The notes below the pieces were generated by a model. That model saw only the letters and a program-made list of their open reading frames with translations. It was not told the origin of the DNA and ran no database searches. DNA of 64,000 bases from Streptomyces flavotricini (GTDB lineage Bacteria; Actinomycetota; Actinomycetes; Streptomycetales; Streptomycetaceae), in the NCBI RefSeq assembly GCF_020639365.1, contig NZ_JAINUL010000001.1, positions 3,995,309 to 4,059,308 of the forward strand. The letters are read 5' to 3'. Below are positions 1 through 7,858 of this stretch, in pieces (the first letter of the stretch is position 1; every line of letters begins with the position of its first letter). Both the position numbers and the translations under genes were made by a program.

Positions 1-528
1 GAGGCCACCTTCGTGGCCCGGACCGTCGACTCCGACCGCAAGCACCTCACCGAGGTGCTCCGCGCGGCCGCCGACCACCAGGGCACGGCGCTGGTCGAGA
101 TCTACCAGAACTGCAACATCTTCAACGACGGCGCCTTCGAGGTCCTCAAGGACAGCACCCAGGCGCAGGAGGCGGTGATCCGGCTGGAGCACGGGCAGCC
201 GATCCGCTTCGGCGCCGACGGCCACAAGGGCGTCGTACGCGACCAGGCCACCGGGGAGCTGGAGGCCGTCACGGTGACCCCCGAGAACGAGTCCCGGATC
301 CTGGTCCACGACGCGCACGCCGCCGGCCCGACCACCGCCTTCGCCCTGTCCCGGCTGGCCGACCCGCACACCCTGCACCAGACGCCCATCGGGGTCTTCC
401 GCAGCGTGGAGCGGCCGGTCTACGACACGCTGATGGCCGAGCAGCTGGAGAGGGCCGTCGACGCCAAGGGGAAGGGCGACCTCAGCACCCTCCTCGCCGG
501 CACCGACACCTGGACGGTCGTCGGCTGA
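1..528 (+). CDS. korB: 2-oxoacid:ferredoxin oxidoreductase, beta subunit (3' part)
   Basis: Only the C-terminal 175 residues are present; the reading frame is open from base 1, so the gene begins upstream of the window. The beta subunit of 2-oxoglutarate/2-oxoacid:ferredoxin oxidoreductase binds thiamine diphosphate and an Fe-S cluster and passes electrons from oxidative decarboxylation to ferredoxin. The visible part carries the family-typical stretch VEIYQNCNIFNDGAF, in which the Cys is the usual late cluster ligand, followed by the variable C-terminal tail. The alpha subunit would be expected just upstream, outside the window. The family assignment is firm; the exact 2-oxoacid substrate is inferred from the usual Streptomyces KorAB annotation. 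Confidence 0.9.
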   Translation, partial: EATFVARTVDSDRKHLTEVLRAAADHQGTALVEIYQNCNIFNDGAFEVLKDSTQAQEAVIRLEHGQPIRFGADGHKGVVRDQATGELEAVTVTPENESRILVHDAHAAGPTTAFALSRLADPHTLHQTPIGVFRSVERPVYDTLMAEQLERAVDAKGKGDLSTLLAGTDTWTVVG

Positions 529-547
529 CCCGCGCCCGCCGAACGGT

Positions 548-592
548 CGACGAGGCCCGGAGCCCCTGCCTCAGGAGCTCCGGGCCTCGTCG
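548..592. terminator. Bidirectional stem-loop terminator between convergent korB and HxlR gene
   Basis: A perfect 16-bp inverted repeat (CGACGAGGCCCGGAGC at 548-563 against 577-592) encloses a 13-nt loop. It lies 20 nt after the korB stop, and its right arm overlaps the last codons and stop of the convergent HxlR gene. It can therefore serve transcripts arriving from both sides. There is no T-tract, as is common in Streptomyces. Confidence 0.8.
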
Positions 593-951
593 TACGCGGC
601 CCGCGCCGCCTGCACGTCGGCGGTGCGCCGCTCGGTCCAGCGGGCGAGCGCCCACACCTGCTCGGCGGCCTCGCGCCCCAGCCCGGTCAGGGAGTAGTCC
701 ACGCGCGGCGGGATCACGGGCTTGGCGTCGCGCAGCAGGAATCCGTCGCGCTCCAGCGTCTGCAGGGTCTGGGCCAGCATCTTCTCGCTGACGCCGCCCA
801 CCTCCCGGCGCAGCTCGCTGAAGCGGTACGGGCGCTCGACGAGCGCGGCCAGCACCAGGACGCCCCAGCGGCTGGTGACGTGCTCCAGCACTCCGCGGGA
901 GGGGCACATCGGGGCCTTCACGCTGACCGAGGGCTGCTCACTTACCTTCAT
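571..951 (-). CDS. HxlR (DUF24) family transcriptional regulator
   Basis: A 126-residue winged-helix protein of the HxlR family. The winged helix spans roughly residues 20-100 (RWGVLVLAAL, FSELRREVGGVSEKMLAQTL). Cys16 sits in PMCPSRG just before the first helix, the position of the redox-sensing cysteine in YodB/HypR/QorR-type DUF24 regulators. It is divergent from an NAD(P)H-binding protein resembling QorB, the arrangement seen for quinone/diamide-sensing repressors that control a quinone reductase. The start is ATG at 951 with AAGG about 9 nt upstream. The gene ends inside a shared terminator. Family firm; the quinone/thiol-stress role is inferred from Cys16 and the neighbour. Confidence 0.9.
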   Translation of the reverse strand: MKVSEQPSVSVKAPMCPSRGVLEHVTSRWGVLVLAALVERPYRFSELRREVGGVSEKMLAQTLQTLERDGFLLRDAKPVIPPRVDYSLTGLGREAAEQVWALARWTERRTADVQAARAAYDEARSS

Positions 952-954
952 ACC

Positions 955-979
955 AGTACCTTACTTTGAAGTGGGTACT
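955..979. promoter_or_regulatory. Candidate HxlR operator in the divergent intergenic region
   Basis: AGTACC (955-960) and GGTACT (974-979) form a 6-bp inverted repeat with 13-nt spacing, immediately upstream of the regulator ATG at 951 and about 80 nt before the divergent oxidoreductase. The region is AT-rich compared with its surroundings. Position and symmetry suit an autoregulatory operator; binding is inferred. Confidence 0.45.
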
Positions 980-1057
980 TACGAAAGGTTAGCGCTCTCT
1001 CTAGGGTGGTGTCAGACCGCGGAACAGAACACGGTCCCCACGCAAGGAGCGCACCCC

Positions 1058-1912
1058 ATGAGCATCGTCGTCACCGGAGCCACCGGAGCCCTCGGCCGCC
1101 TCGTCGTCGAGGAGCTGCTGAAGCAGGTACCCGCCGAGCGCGTCGCCGTCGTCGTCCGCAGCGAGGAGAAGGCCGCCGACCTGGCCGCGCGCGGGGTCGA
1201 GGTGCGCGTCGCGGACTACGACCTCCCCGAGACCCTGGCCGGCGCCTTCCACTCCGGCGACCGCGTCCTGCTGATCTCCGGCAACGAGGTCGGCCGCCGG
1301 GTTCCGCAGCACCTCGCCGTGATCGCGGCCGCGCAGACCGCCGGCGTCGCCCAGCTCGCGTACACCGGGATCCTCGGCGGCCCCGAGGCCGACTTCGACC
1401 TGGCCGCCGAGCACAAGGTCACCGAGCAGGCCATCCTCGACTCCGGCCTGCCCCACACCTTCCTGCGCAACGGCTGGTACCACGAGAACTACACCGGGCA
1501 CCTGGGCACCGTCCTGGAGCACGGCGCGGTCGTGGGCAGCGCGGGCGCGGGCAGGATCGCCTCCGCCGCACGGGCGGACTACGCCGCCGCCGCGGCCGCC
1601 GTACTGACCGGCGAGGGCCACCTGAACCGGGTGTACGAGCTGTCGGGCGACTCCGCGTGGAGCCTGGCGGAGTACGCGGCCGAGGTCGCGGCACAGACCG
1701 GCCGGCAGGTCGCGTACAGCGAGGTCCCGGCCGAGGCGCACCTGTCGATCCTCACCGGCGCCGGGGTGCCCGAGGGCTTCGCGGCGATCCTCGTCGACGT
1801 GGACGCGGCGATCTCCCGCGGCCGGCTGGCCCACACCGGCGGGGACCTGTCCCGGCTCATCGGCCGCCCGACGACCCCGGTGGCCCACGCGATCGCCTCC
1901 GCGCTGGCCTGA
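1058..1912 (+). CDS. NmrA/SDR-like NAD(P)H-binding oxidoreductase (QorB-type)
   Basis: A 284-residue atypical short-chain dehydrogenase of the NmrA/QorB type. The N-terminal nucleotide-binding motif TGATGALG lies at residues 6-13; a second-strand basic residue (VVRSEEK, about 30) suggests NADPH preference. The LRNGWYHENY segment is typical of NAD(P)H:quinone oxidoreductase type 2. ATG 1058 is chosen because AAGGAG (1044-1049) precedes it by 8 nt; the frame is open further upstream but crosses the divergent promoter region. The divergent HxlR gene makes a quinone- or thiol-stress-induced reductase the likely role. Substrate unknown. Confidence 0.88.
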   Translation: MSIVVTGATGALGRLVVEELLKQVPAERVAVVVRSEEKAADLAARGVEVRVADYDLPETLAGAFHSGDRVLLISGNEVGRRVPQHLAVIAAAQTAGVAQLAYTGILGGPEADFDLAAEHKVTEQAILDSGLPHTFLRNGWYHENYTGHLGTVLEHGAVVGSAGAGRIASAARADYAAAAAAVLTGEGHLNRVYELSGDSAWSLAEYAAEVAAQTGRQVAYSEVPAEAHLSILTGAGVPEGFAAILVDVDAAISRGRLAHTGGDLSRLIGRPTTPVAHAIASALA

Positions 1913-2037
1913 GTCCGCCCCGCCGCGGCCGCGCAAGACCCAGGACGTGTCATGAGTATCTCCCGTGAACGGGCATGACATCCGGTTCCCGCGGCGCTAC
2001 CTTCGTGAAGTTGGCCGAATCACGACTGGAGGGCCCC

Positions 2038-2991
2038 GTGAAGGCGGAGAACGAGCAACGCACGGGCTTGCTCTACGGATTCGGCGCATACGGGATGTGG
2101 GGGCTGGTCCCCCTGTTCTGGCCGCTGCTCAAGCCGTCCGGGGCCATCGAGATCCTCGCCCACCGCATGGTGTGGTCGCTGGGCGTGGTCGGGATCATGC
2201 TGCTGGCCATGGGCCGCTGGGCCTGGATACGGGACCTGTTCCGCCGGCCCCGCAAGCTGGCCCTGACGGCGCTGGCCGCCTCGGTGATCTCCGTGAACTG
2301 GGGCCTGTACATCTGGGCGGTCAACAACGGCGCGGTCGTCGAGGCCAGCCTCGGCTACTTCATCAACCCGCTCGTCACCATCGCGATCGGCGTGCTGCTC
2401 CTCGGCGAGCGGCTGCGCCGGGCGCAGTGGGCGGCGGTCGCCATCGGCGTGGCCGCCGTGCTGGTGCTCGCCGTCGGGTACGGGCGGCCGCCGTGGATCT
2501 CGCTGGTCCTGGCCTTCTCCTTCGCCACGTACGGGCTGATCAAGAAGAAGCTCAACATGGGCGGGGTCGAGTCGCTCGCCGCCGAGACCGCGCTGCTGTT
2601 CCCGCCCGCCCTCGGCTACCTGCTGTGGCTGGGCGCCCAGGGACGGTCGAGCTTCGCCGCGGAGGGCCTCGGACACGCCTCGCTGCTCGCCGCGACCGGG
2701 CTGGTCACCGCGATCCCGCTGGTCTTCTTCGGGGCGGCCGCGATCCGGGTCCCGCTGTCCACGCTCGGGCTGCTGCAGTACCTGGCCCCGGTGTTCCAGT
2801 TCGGGCTCGGCGTCGTCTACTTCCACGAGGCGATGCCGCCGGAGCGCTGGGCCGGGTTCTCCCTGGTCTGGGTCGCGCTGGCGCTGCTGACCTGGGACGC
2901 GCTGCGCACGGCGCGCAAGAACCGGGCGCGGCTCGAAGCGGCCCGCGCCGCGGCCGGGCCGGTGCCGGCCCCGGCGACCGAGCCGGCGTGA
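2038..2991 (+). CDS. rarD: EamA family permease RarD
   Basis: A 317-residue inner-membrane protein of the drug/metabolite transporter (EamA) superfamily. It begins with the RarD-typical GLLYGFGAYGMWGLVPLFWP and has about ten hydrophobic segments in two EamA repeats (roughly residues 10-150 and 160-300), with a charged Ala-rich cytoplasmic tail. GTG 2038 is taken as the start because GGAGGG lies about 6 nt upstream; earlier in-frame starts lack a ribosome site. RarD was named for chloramphenicol sensitivity, but its transported substrate is not established. It is followed by a strong terminator, so it is probably monocistronic. Confidence 0.9.
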   Translation: MKAENEQRTGLLYGFGAYGMWGLVPLFWPLLKPSGAIEILAHRMVWSLGVVGIMLLAMGRWAWIRDLFRRPRKLALTALAASVISVNWGLYIWAVNNGAVVEASLGYFINPLVTIAIGVLLLGERLRRAQWAAVAIGVAAVLVLAVGYGRPPWISLVLAFSFATYGLIKKKLNMGGVESLAAETALLFPPALGYLLWLGAQGRSSFAAEGLGHASLLAATGLVTAIPLVFFGAAAIRVPLSTLGLLQYLAPVFQFGLGVVYFHEAMPPERWAGFSLVWVALALLTWDALRTARKNRARLEAARAAAGPVPAPATEPA

Positions 2992-3015
2992 CACGCAGGC
3001 GCCCCAATACCCCCA

Positions 3016-3050
3016 CGATCCCCGCCACGGAACTTCCGTGGCGGGGATCG
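3016..3050 (+). terminator. Intrinsic terminator of rarD
   Basis: A perfect 15-bp stem (CGATCCCCGCCACGG, 3016-3030, against 3036-3050) with a 5-nt loop AACTT lies 25 nt after the rarD stop. It is followed by TCCGTTTTCC, a short T-rich run. Confidence 0.9.
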
Positions 3051-3199
3051 TCCGTTTTCCGAACCACCCTGACCGAATCTCGGTCTTGACGGGCAGTCAC
3101 CCTTCCACTGAACATCAGGCTCGCACTGACGCACGATCGCTCAATTGCGCCACCCCGCACGTTCCGTTCAATCCCCAACGGAATCCCGGAGTCCCCCAC

Positions 3200-4516
3200 A
3201 TGAGCCTGTCCGTCTCCCGGCGTCTCGCCGCCGTGACCGCGATCGCGGTCGCCGGCCTGTTCGCCTCCACCGCTCCCGCCGCTCTCGCCGCCCCCACGGC
3301 GGCGACCGCTGCGCCGACCCCGCCCGACATCCCGGTCGCCAACGTCAAGGCGCACCTGGCGCAGCTGCAGTCCATAGCCACCGCCAACGGCGGCAACCGC
3401 GCCCACGGCCGGGCCGGCTACAAGGCCTCGGTCGACTACGTGAAGGCCAAGCTGGACGCGGCCGGTTTCACCACCACCCTGCAGACCTTCACCAGCAGCG
3501 GTGCGACCGGCTACAACCTGATCGCCGACTGGCCGGGCGGTGACCCGAACTCGGTGCTGATGGCCGGCTCGCACCTGGACTCGGTGACCGCCGGTCCGGG
3601 CATCAACGACAACGGATCCGGCTCGGCCGCCATCCTGGAGACGGCGCTCGCCGTCTCGCGCGCACAGCTCCAGCCCACCAAGCACCTGCGGTTCGGCTGG
3701 TGGGGCGCGGAGGAGCTCGGCATGATCGGCTCGAAGTATTACGTGAACAACCTGCCGGCCGCCGAGAAGTCGAAGATCTCCGGCTATCTGAACTTCGACA
3801 TGATCGGCTCGCCGAACCCGGGCTACTTCGTCTACGACGACGACCCGACCATCGAGCAGACCTTCAAGAACTACTACGCGGGCGTCGGCATCCCGACGGA
3901 GATCGAGACCGAGGGCGACGGCCGTTCCGACCACGCCCCGTTCAAGAGCGCGGGCATCCCCGTCGGCGGTCTGTTCTCCGGCGCCGACTACACCAAGACG
4001 GCGGCGCAGGCGCAGAAGTGGGGCGGCACCTCCGGGCAGGCCTTCGACCGCTGCTACCACGCCTCGTGCGACACCTCGGCGAACATCAACGACACCGCCC
4101 TGGACCGCAACTCGGACGCCATCGCGTACGCGATCTGGAACCTGGGCGCGGCCACCCCGGTCCCGCCGGGCCAGTCCTTCGAGAACACGGCGGACGTGAA
4201 CATCCCGGACTCCCCCGGCGCCGCGGTGAACTCGCCGATCACGGTCTCCGGCGTCACGGGCAATGCCCCGGCCACCACCAAGGTGGACGTGAACATCGTC
4301 CACACCTACCGCGGTGACCTGGTGGTCGACCTGGTGGCCCCCGACGGCACCGTCTACAACCTGCACAACCGCAGTGGCGGCAGTGCCGACAACCTCGTCC
4401 AGACGTACACGGTCAACGCGTCGGGCGAGGTGGCCAACGGAGTCTGGAACCTCCGGGTGAAGGACGGGGCGGCGCAGGACACCGGCTACATCAACAGCTG
4501 GAAGATCACCTTCTGA
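3200..4516 (+). CDS. Secreted M28 aminopeptidase with C-terminal P-domain
   Basis: A 438-residue exported zinc aminopeptidase of the Streptomyces griseus aminopeptidase (SGAP) type. Signal peptide: residues 1-30, cleavage likely after AALA. The M28 domain spans about 40-315 with all di-zinc and catalytic residues: His125 (SHLDS), Asp137 (GINDNGSG), Glu171/Glu172 (GAEELG), Asp200 (NFDMIGS) and His245 (SDHAPF). A proprotein-convertase P-domain follows at about 320-438 (TYRGDLVVDLVAPDG, GVWNLRVKD), often linked to folding or inhibition. It removes N-terminal, usually hydrophobic, residues from peptides outside the cell. ATG 3200 is the only start that gives a clean signal peptide. Confidence 0.95.
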   Translation: MSLSVSRRLAAVTAIAVAGLFASTAPAALAAPTAATAAPTPPDIPVANVKAHLAQLQSIATANGGNRAHGRAGYKASVDYVKAKLDAAGFTTTLQTFTSSGATGYNLIADWPGGDPNSVLMAGSHLDSVTAGPGINDNGSGSAAILETALAVSRAQLQPTKHLRFGWWGAEELGMIGSKYYVNNLPAAEKSKISGYLNFDMIGSPNPGYFVYDDDPTIEQTFKNYYAGVGIPTEIETEGDGRSDHAPFKSAGIPVGGLFSGADYTKTAAQAQKWGGTSGQAFDRCYHASCDTSANINDTALDRNSDAIAYAIWNLGAATPVPPGQSFENTADVNIPDSPGAAVNSPITVSGVTGNAPATTKVDVNIVHTYRGDLVVDLVAPDGTVYNLHNRSGGSADNLVQTYTVNASGEVANGVWNLRVKDGAAQDTGYINSWKITF

Positions 4517-4528
4517 GGCGGGAACGGC

Positions 4529-4912
4529 CTAGGACGGGGCCGTCTGCGGTTCCTGTATGAGGGACCGGAGTTCCTCGGCGACCGCGGCGATGTCGGCGCG
4601 GCCCAGCTTGGCCGCCTCGACCAGGTCGCCGAGGTCCTCCGGTGAGGGCAGCTGCTTGGCTCCCGCCACGCGCAGGTACGAGCGCGTGGCGGCGGCCGCG
4701 TAGAACTCGTTCATCGGCGATTCCAGCGCCGGGCACACCGCGAGGGTGTGCAGAAACGCGGCGGCCCGCCACGCGGTGTCCGGGGCGGGCTGTTCGGGCA
4801 CCAGGACGAGGTCGTTCTGGTGCCGGGCGACCGCGGCGGCCACCCCGGAGGGATCCCACACGGCGGGATCTGACGGGAGATGGTGGGCCAGAGCGGTCCA
4901 GGCCCACTCCAT
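4529..4912 (-). CDS. Doc/Fic-like toxin component of a toxin-antitoxin pair
   Basis: A 127-residue protein starting at ATG 4912, 8 nt after the antitoxin stop. It resembles the small Streptomyces proteins annotated as Fic/Doc-family toxin components: WRAAAFLHTLAVCPALES followed by NEFYAAAATRSYLRVAG matches the helix pattern after the degenerate Fic core. I see no canonical HPFxxGN motif, so catalytic AMPylation or phosphorylation activity is doubtful. Coupling to an upstream RHH antitoxin supports the toxin role. It could equally be a Doc-fold relative that acts without enzyme activity. Function is inferred from fold resemblance and operon structure. Confidence 0.7.
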   Translation of the reverse strand: MEWAWTALAHHLPSDPAVWDPSGVAAAVARHQNDLVLVPEQPAPDTAWRAAAFLHTLAVCPALESPMNEFYAAAATRSYLRVAGAKQLPSPEDLGDLVEAAKLGRADIAAVAEELRSLIQEPQTAPS

Positions 4913-4920
4913 GGTGATCT

Positions 4921-5124
4921 TCAATTGCCGAACCGCTCCTGGAAGTAGCTCCAGTGGTCGGCGAATTCCTCGATCCCGGACAGGAAGTTCTTCCGGTCCT
5001 CGTCGAGCTCGCGTTCCGTCACCTCGGTGATCAGCGCGGTGACCGTCGTCCCCAGTGCCGCCGCGCGCGCTTTGAGGCGCTCGTGGAACTCTTCGTCCAG
5101 GCGGATGGTGACGTGTCTCGACAT
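4921..5124 (-). CDS. Ribbon-helix-helix antitoxin
   Basis: A 67-residue protein starting MSRHVTIRLDEEFHERLKAR. This is a ribbon-helix-helix DNA-binding domain (beta strand HVTIRL, helices at about 11-22 and 28-43), followed by an acidic/aromatic C-terminus (FADHWSYFQERF) of the kind that docks on a toxin. ATG 5124 is preferred; an in-frame GTG three codons upstream is possible. The gene lies directly downstream of a 20-bp palindrome and upstream of the toxin gene, the standard order for an autoregulated type II toxin-antitoxin operon. Confidence 0.82.
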   Translation of the reverse strand: MSRHVTIRLDEEFHERLKARAAALGTTVTALITEVTERELDEDRKNFLSGIEEFADHWSYFQERFGN

Positions 5125-5134
5125 GCTTTTCACG

Positions 5135-5154
5135 GTACAGCGGGCCCGCTGTAC
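5135..5154. promoter_or_regulatory. Perfect 20-bp palindrome, candidate antitoxin operator
   Basis: GTACAGCGGGCCCGCTGTAC is a perfect 20-bp palindrome with no spacer, 10 nt upstream of the antitoxin ATG. Dimeric ribbon-helix-helix antitoxins bind such sites over their own promoter. Autoregulation is inferred from position. Confidence 0.65.
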
Positions 5155-5170
5155 ACAGGGCCGGAACGGC

Positions 5171-5209
5171 CGAAGGGTGGGCAGGGACACAGTCCCCGCC
5201 CACCCTTCG
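5171..5209 (-). terminator. Stem-loop terminator after the LolA-like gene
   Basis: A 12-bp stem (CGAAGGGTGGGC, 5171-5182, with 5198-5209) carries a nested GGGA/TCCC helper stem in its loop. It lies about 40 nt past the stop of the LolA-like gene and insulates the downstream toxin-antitoxin operon on the same strand. Confidence 0.8.
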
Positions 5210-5249
5210 CACAGCTCTACGGCTCCACGGCCCTACCGGGCTTGCGGCC

Positions 5250-6482
5250 CTACTTGTTGGCGTCGGCCGCCTGCACCAGCGCGTCCTTGGTGACCGCGCC
5301 GACGTACACCTTGCCGTCGTCCGTGATCAGGGCGTTGACCAGGCGGGTCTTGAAGACCCGGCCCTCGCCGAACTTGCCGGTGACCTTGCCTCCGAGGGAG
5401 TCGAAGAACTGCTTGGCCTCCTTCGGGGCGTCCTTGCCGTTCGCGGACTTCTCAAGGTCCTGCAGGCCCTTGCCGGCACCCGTGTCGATGCGGGCGATGG
5501 TCGCCCAGCCCTCGCCGAGCACCTTCGTCTCGCCGCCCTTGCCCGCGCCGCCCATGCCGCCGGTCAGCGCGTCGAGGCCGGGGAAGGAGTCCAGGCCCTT
5601 GAACTCCTTGCCGTGGCCGTCCTTGCCGTGGCCCTCCTTGCCGGCCTCGGCAGCGTCCTCGGTCACCTTGGCGCCCTTGGGCGCGGTGAACGCGAACGTG
5701 TCGGCGGACGGCTTGGCGAAGTCCACCTTGGTGAACCCGGCGTCGACGATGGGCTTGCCGCCCTCGGCCGCCAGCAGCTGCACCCGCAGCGGCACGCCGT
5801 TCTTGGCGTCCACCGCGATCTTGACCGAGCCGACGGTGGATCCGCTCTGCTTCGGCTTCAGCACCAGCTGGTACGCGTCCCGGCCGGCCACCTGCGCGGT
5901 CTCGCCCACGCTGACGTCCGTGGTCGGGCCGGCGGCCTTCAGCACGTCCTGGGCCAGCTGCTGCGGTGAGGCGCCGCCGAGTCGCTCGGCCGTCTTCTTC
6001 TGGTCCTTGCCGGCTGCCGCCCCGGGGTTCTTCTCGTGCCAGACCTCGTTGGCCTTGCTGTCGTACCCCCAGACGTCGGCGCCGTTGTGGATGAGGCTGT
6101 ACTCGTCCTTGCCGTCCACGAACGTGAGTTTCTGGCGGTCCGGGCCGTCGGCCGCGACGCGCACGGTGTGCGAGCCGTTGGCCAGCTGCGCGATCTTGTC
6201 CTCGGGGTTGGCCGAGCCGCCCGCGACGCCCCCGCCGCCGAGGAGGCCGCTCGCCAGCTTCGGCAGACCCAGGTCGGTGCTGATCTTCGCGCTGCCGGAC
6301 AGCTGCTGCACATCGGAGGCCGCGACCTTCTCGATGAGCTGCTGCGCGGTCATCTTCGGCAGGTCGGGGCCGCCGGAGTTCGCGAAGGCCGGGACCATCG
6401 CCACGGTCGCGGCGGCCACACCCGCCACCGCTACCGGTACGGCGTACCGGGCGGCCTTGCGGGTCTTTGCGTTCGTTGCCAT
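5250..6482 (-). CDS. Secreted LolA-like/RseB-like protein
   Basis: A 410-residue exported protein with a signal peptide or N-terminal anchor (residues 10-35, RKAARYAVPVAVAGVAAATVAMVPAFA). It is related to the LolA/DUF2092 fold that actinobacterial genomes label outer-membrane lipoprotein carrier protein, although these organisms have no outer membrane. MTAQQLIEKVAASDVQQLSGSA and GRDAYQLVLKPK are typical strands of this half-barrel. A Gly/Lys/His-rich loop (KEGHGKDGHGKEFKG, about residue 287) interrupts the fold. A role in lipid handling or in anti-sigma-factor sensing like RseB is possible; the function is unknown. Flanked by terminators, so monocistronic. Confidence 0.8.
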   Translation of the reverse strand: MATNAKTRKAARYAVPVAVAGVAAATVAMVPAFANSGGPDLPKMTAQQLIEKVAASDVQQLSGSAKISTDLGLPKLASGLLGGGGVAGGSANPEDKIAQLANGSHTVRVAADGPDRQKLTFVDGKDEYSLIHNGADVWGYDSKANEVWHEKNPGAAAGKDQKKTAERLGGASPQQLAQDVLKAAGPTTDVSVGETAQVAGRDAYQLVLKPKQSGSTVGSVKIAVDAKNGVPLRVQLLAAEGGKPIVDAGFTKVDFAKPSADTFAFTAPKGAKVTEDAAEAGKEGHGKDGHGKEFKGLDSFPGLDALTGGMGGAGKGGETKVLGEGWATIARIDTGAGKGLQDLEKSANGKDAPKEAKQFFDSLGGKVTGKFGEGRVFKTRLVNALITDDGKVYVGAVTKDALVQAADANK

Positions 6483-6596
6483 GTCTGCCCTACCTCTGTG
6501 TCACCCGTTCTGGTGTGTCTCCATGGGACCAAAGGAGAGGGGGTCGGGGCGTCACTCCCCGGGGCCAACTCGGCGTACGCCCCAGGGATGACACGG

Positions 6597-6640
6597 CGAG
6601 GGCCCGGCATCCCCCACCCGTAGGGGATGCCGGGCCCTCG
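6597..6640 (-). terminator. Intrinsic terminator of the polyprenyl synthase gene
   Basis: A perfect 18-bp stem (6597-6614 with 6623-6640, outer bases CGAGGGCCCGG) with an 8-nt loop lies 18 nt beyond the stop of the minus-strand prenyltransferase gene. Confidence 0.9.
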
Positions 6641-6657
6641 CCCGGGTCGGACGGCCG

Positions 6658-7668
6658 TCAGCCGGCGCGGTGCACCACCGCGTCGCACAGCTCCTCGAGC
6701 GCCGACTTCGCGAAGCCCTCCGGCAGCGGCGCCAGCGCGGCCCGCGCCTCCTGCGCGTACCGGACGGTGTCGCGGCGGGCCTGCTCGAGCGCGGGGTGCA
6801 CCCGCAGCCGGGCGAGCACCTGCGCGTGCAGGGCGTCGTCGGTCAGGTCCCCGTCGAGGAGGCGCACGAGCTCCAGGTCGTCGGGGTCGCCGCCCTGGGC
6901 GGCCATCTCGCGCAGCCGCAGCACGGGCAGCGTCGGGATGCCCTCGCGCAGGTCCGTCCCCGGGGTCTTCCCGGATTCGTGCGCGTCGGAGGCGATGTCC
7001 AGGACGTCGTCGGCGAGCTGGAAGGCGATGCCGAGGCGCTCGCCGTACTGGGTCAGGATGTCGACGACCGACTCGTCGGCGCCGGACATCAGCGCGCCGA
7101 ACCGGCCGGAGACCGCGATCAGCGAGCCGGTCTTGCCGGCCATGACGTCGAGGTAGTGGGCGACCGGGTCGCGGCCGTCTCGCGGGCCGGCCGTCTCCAG
7201 GATCTGGCCGGTGACCAGCCGCTCGAAGGCCTCGGCCTGGATGCGTACGGCCTCCGGCCCGAGGTCGGCCAGGATGTGCGAGGCGCGGGCGAACAGGAAG
7301 TCACCCGTCAGGACGGCCACCGAGTTGCCCCAGCGGGCGTTGGCGCTGGCCACGCCCCGGCGCTCGTCCGCCTCGTCCATGATGTCGTCGTGGTAGAGCG
7401 TCGCCAGGTGGGTGAGCTCGACGACCACCGCGGCGGGCACGATGCCGGGCGCGTAGGGGTCGCCGAATCGGGAGGCGAGCATCACCAGCAGCGGCCGGAA
7501 CCGCTTGCCCCCGGCGCGCAGCAGGTGCTGCGCGGCATCGGTGATGAAGGGGACTTCGCTCTTGGTGGCCTCCAGCAGACCCGCCTCGACGGCGGCCAGT
7601 CCGGCCTGGACATCGGTCTCAAGAGCCTGGTCCCGCACGCTCAGTCCGAACGGCCCGACGACGGTCAC
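6658..7668 (-). CDS. Long-chain polyprenyl diphosphate synthase
   Basis: A 336-residue trans-prenyltransferase that condenses isopentenyl diphosphate onto allylic diphosphates. First Asp-rich motif: DDIMD (94-98, then RR). Second: DDVLD (220-224). The GGKRFRP signature is at about 53-59. Small residues (Ala89, Thr90) at the 4th and 5th positions before the first Asp motif fit a long-chain product, as needed for the menaquinone side chain. GTG 7668 is the start, with AGGAG about 10 nt upstream. The location beside the nuo operon and menaquinone genes supports a quinone-tail role; chain length cannot be read from sequence alone. Confidence 0.92.
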   Translation of the reverse strand: MTVVGPFGLSVRDQALETDVQAGLAAVEAGLLEATKSEVPFITDAAQHLLRAGGKRFRPLLVMLASRFGDPYAPGIVPAAVVVELTHLATLYHDDIMDEADERRGVASANARWGNSVAVLTGDFLFARASHILADLGPEAVRIQAEAFERLVTGQILETAGPRDGRDPVAHYLDVMAGKTGSLIAVSGRFGALMSGADESVVDILTQYGERLGIAFQLADDVLDIASDAHESGKTPGTDLREGIPTLPVLRLREMAAQGGDPDDLELVRLLDGDLTDDALHAQVLARLRVHPALEQARRDTVRYAQEARAALAPLPEGFAKSALEELCDAVVHRAG

Positions 7669-7687
7669 GAGGGGTACTCCTGTCTGC

Positions 7688-7709
7688 TGACGATCACGGT
7701 GACGATCAC
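7688..7709 (-). repeat. Tandem direct repeat upstream of the polyprenyl synthase gene
   Basis: TGACGATCAC occurs twice, at 7688-7697 and 7700-7709, with a 12-nt period, 20-41 nt upstream of the GTG start of the synthase gene. The spacing of about one helical turn fits a regulator binding one DNA face, but no known motif is recognised. Confidence 0.5.
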
Positions 7710-7858
7710 CTGGATTGTCGATGTGTCGCTGCCATCACTCAAGCCAGCGTATCCGGTCTGTTTTCGATCACCGAGAGCGGCCGTCATGTCGCCACCCGCG
7801 CACCGCCCGATGCGCACCGGTATGTTCGTGAGGAGCCGAAACAACCGGAGAATACGTT

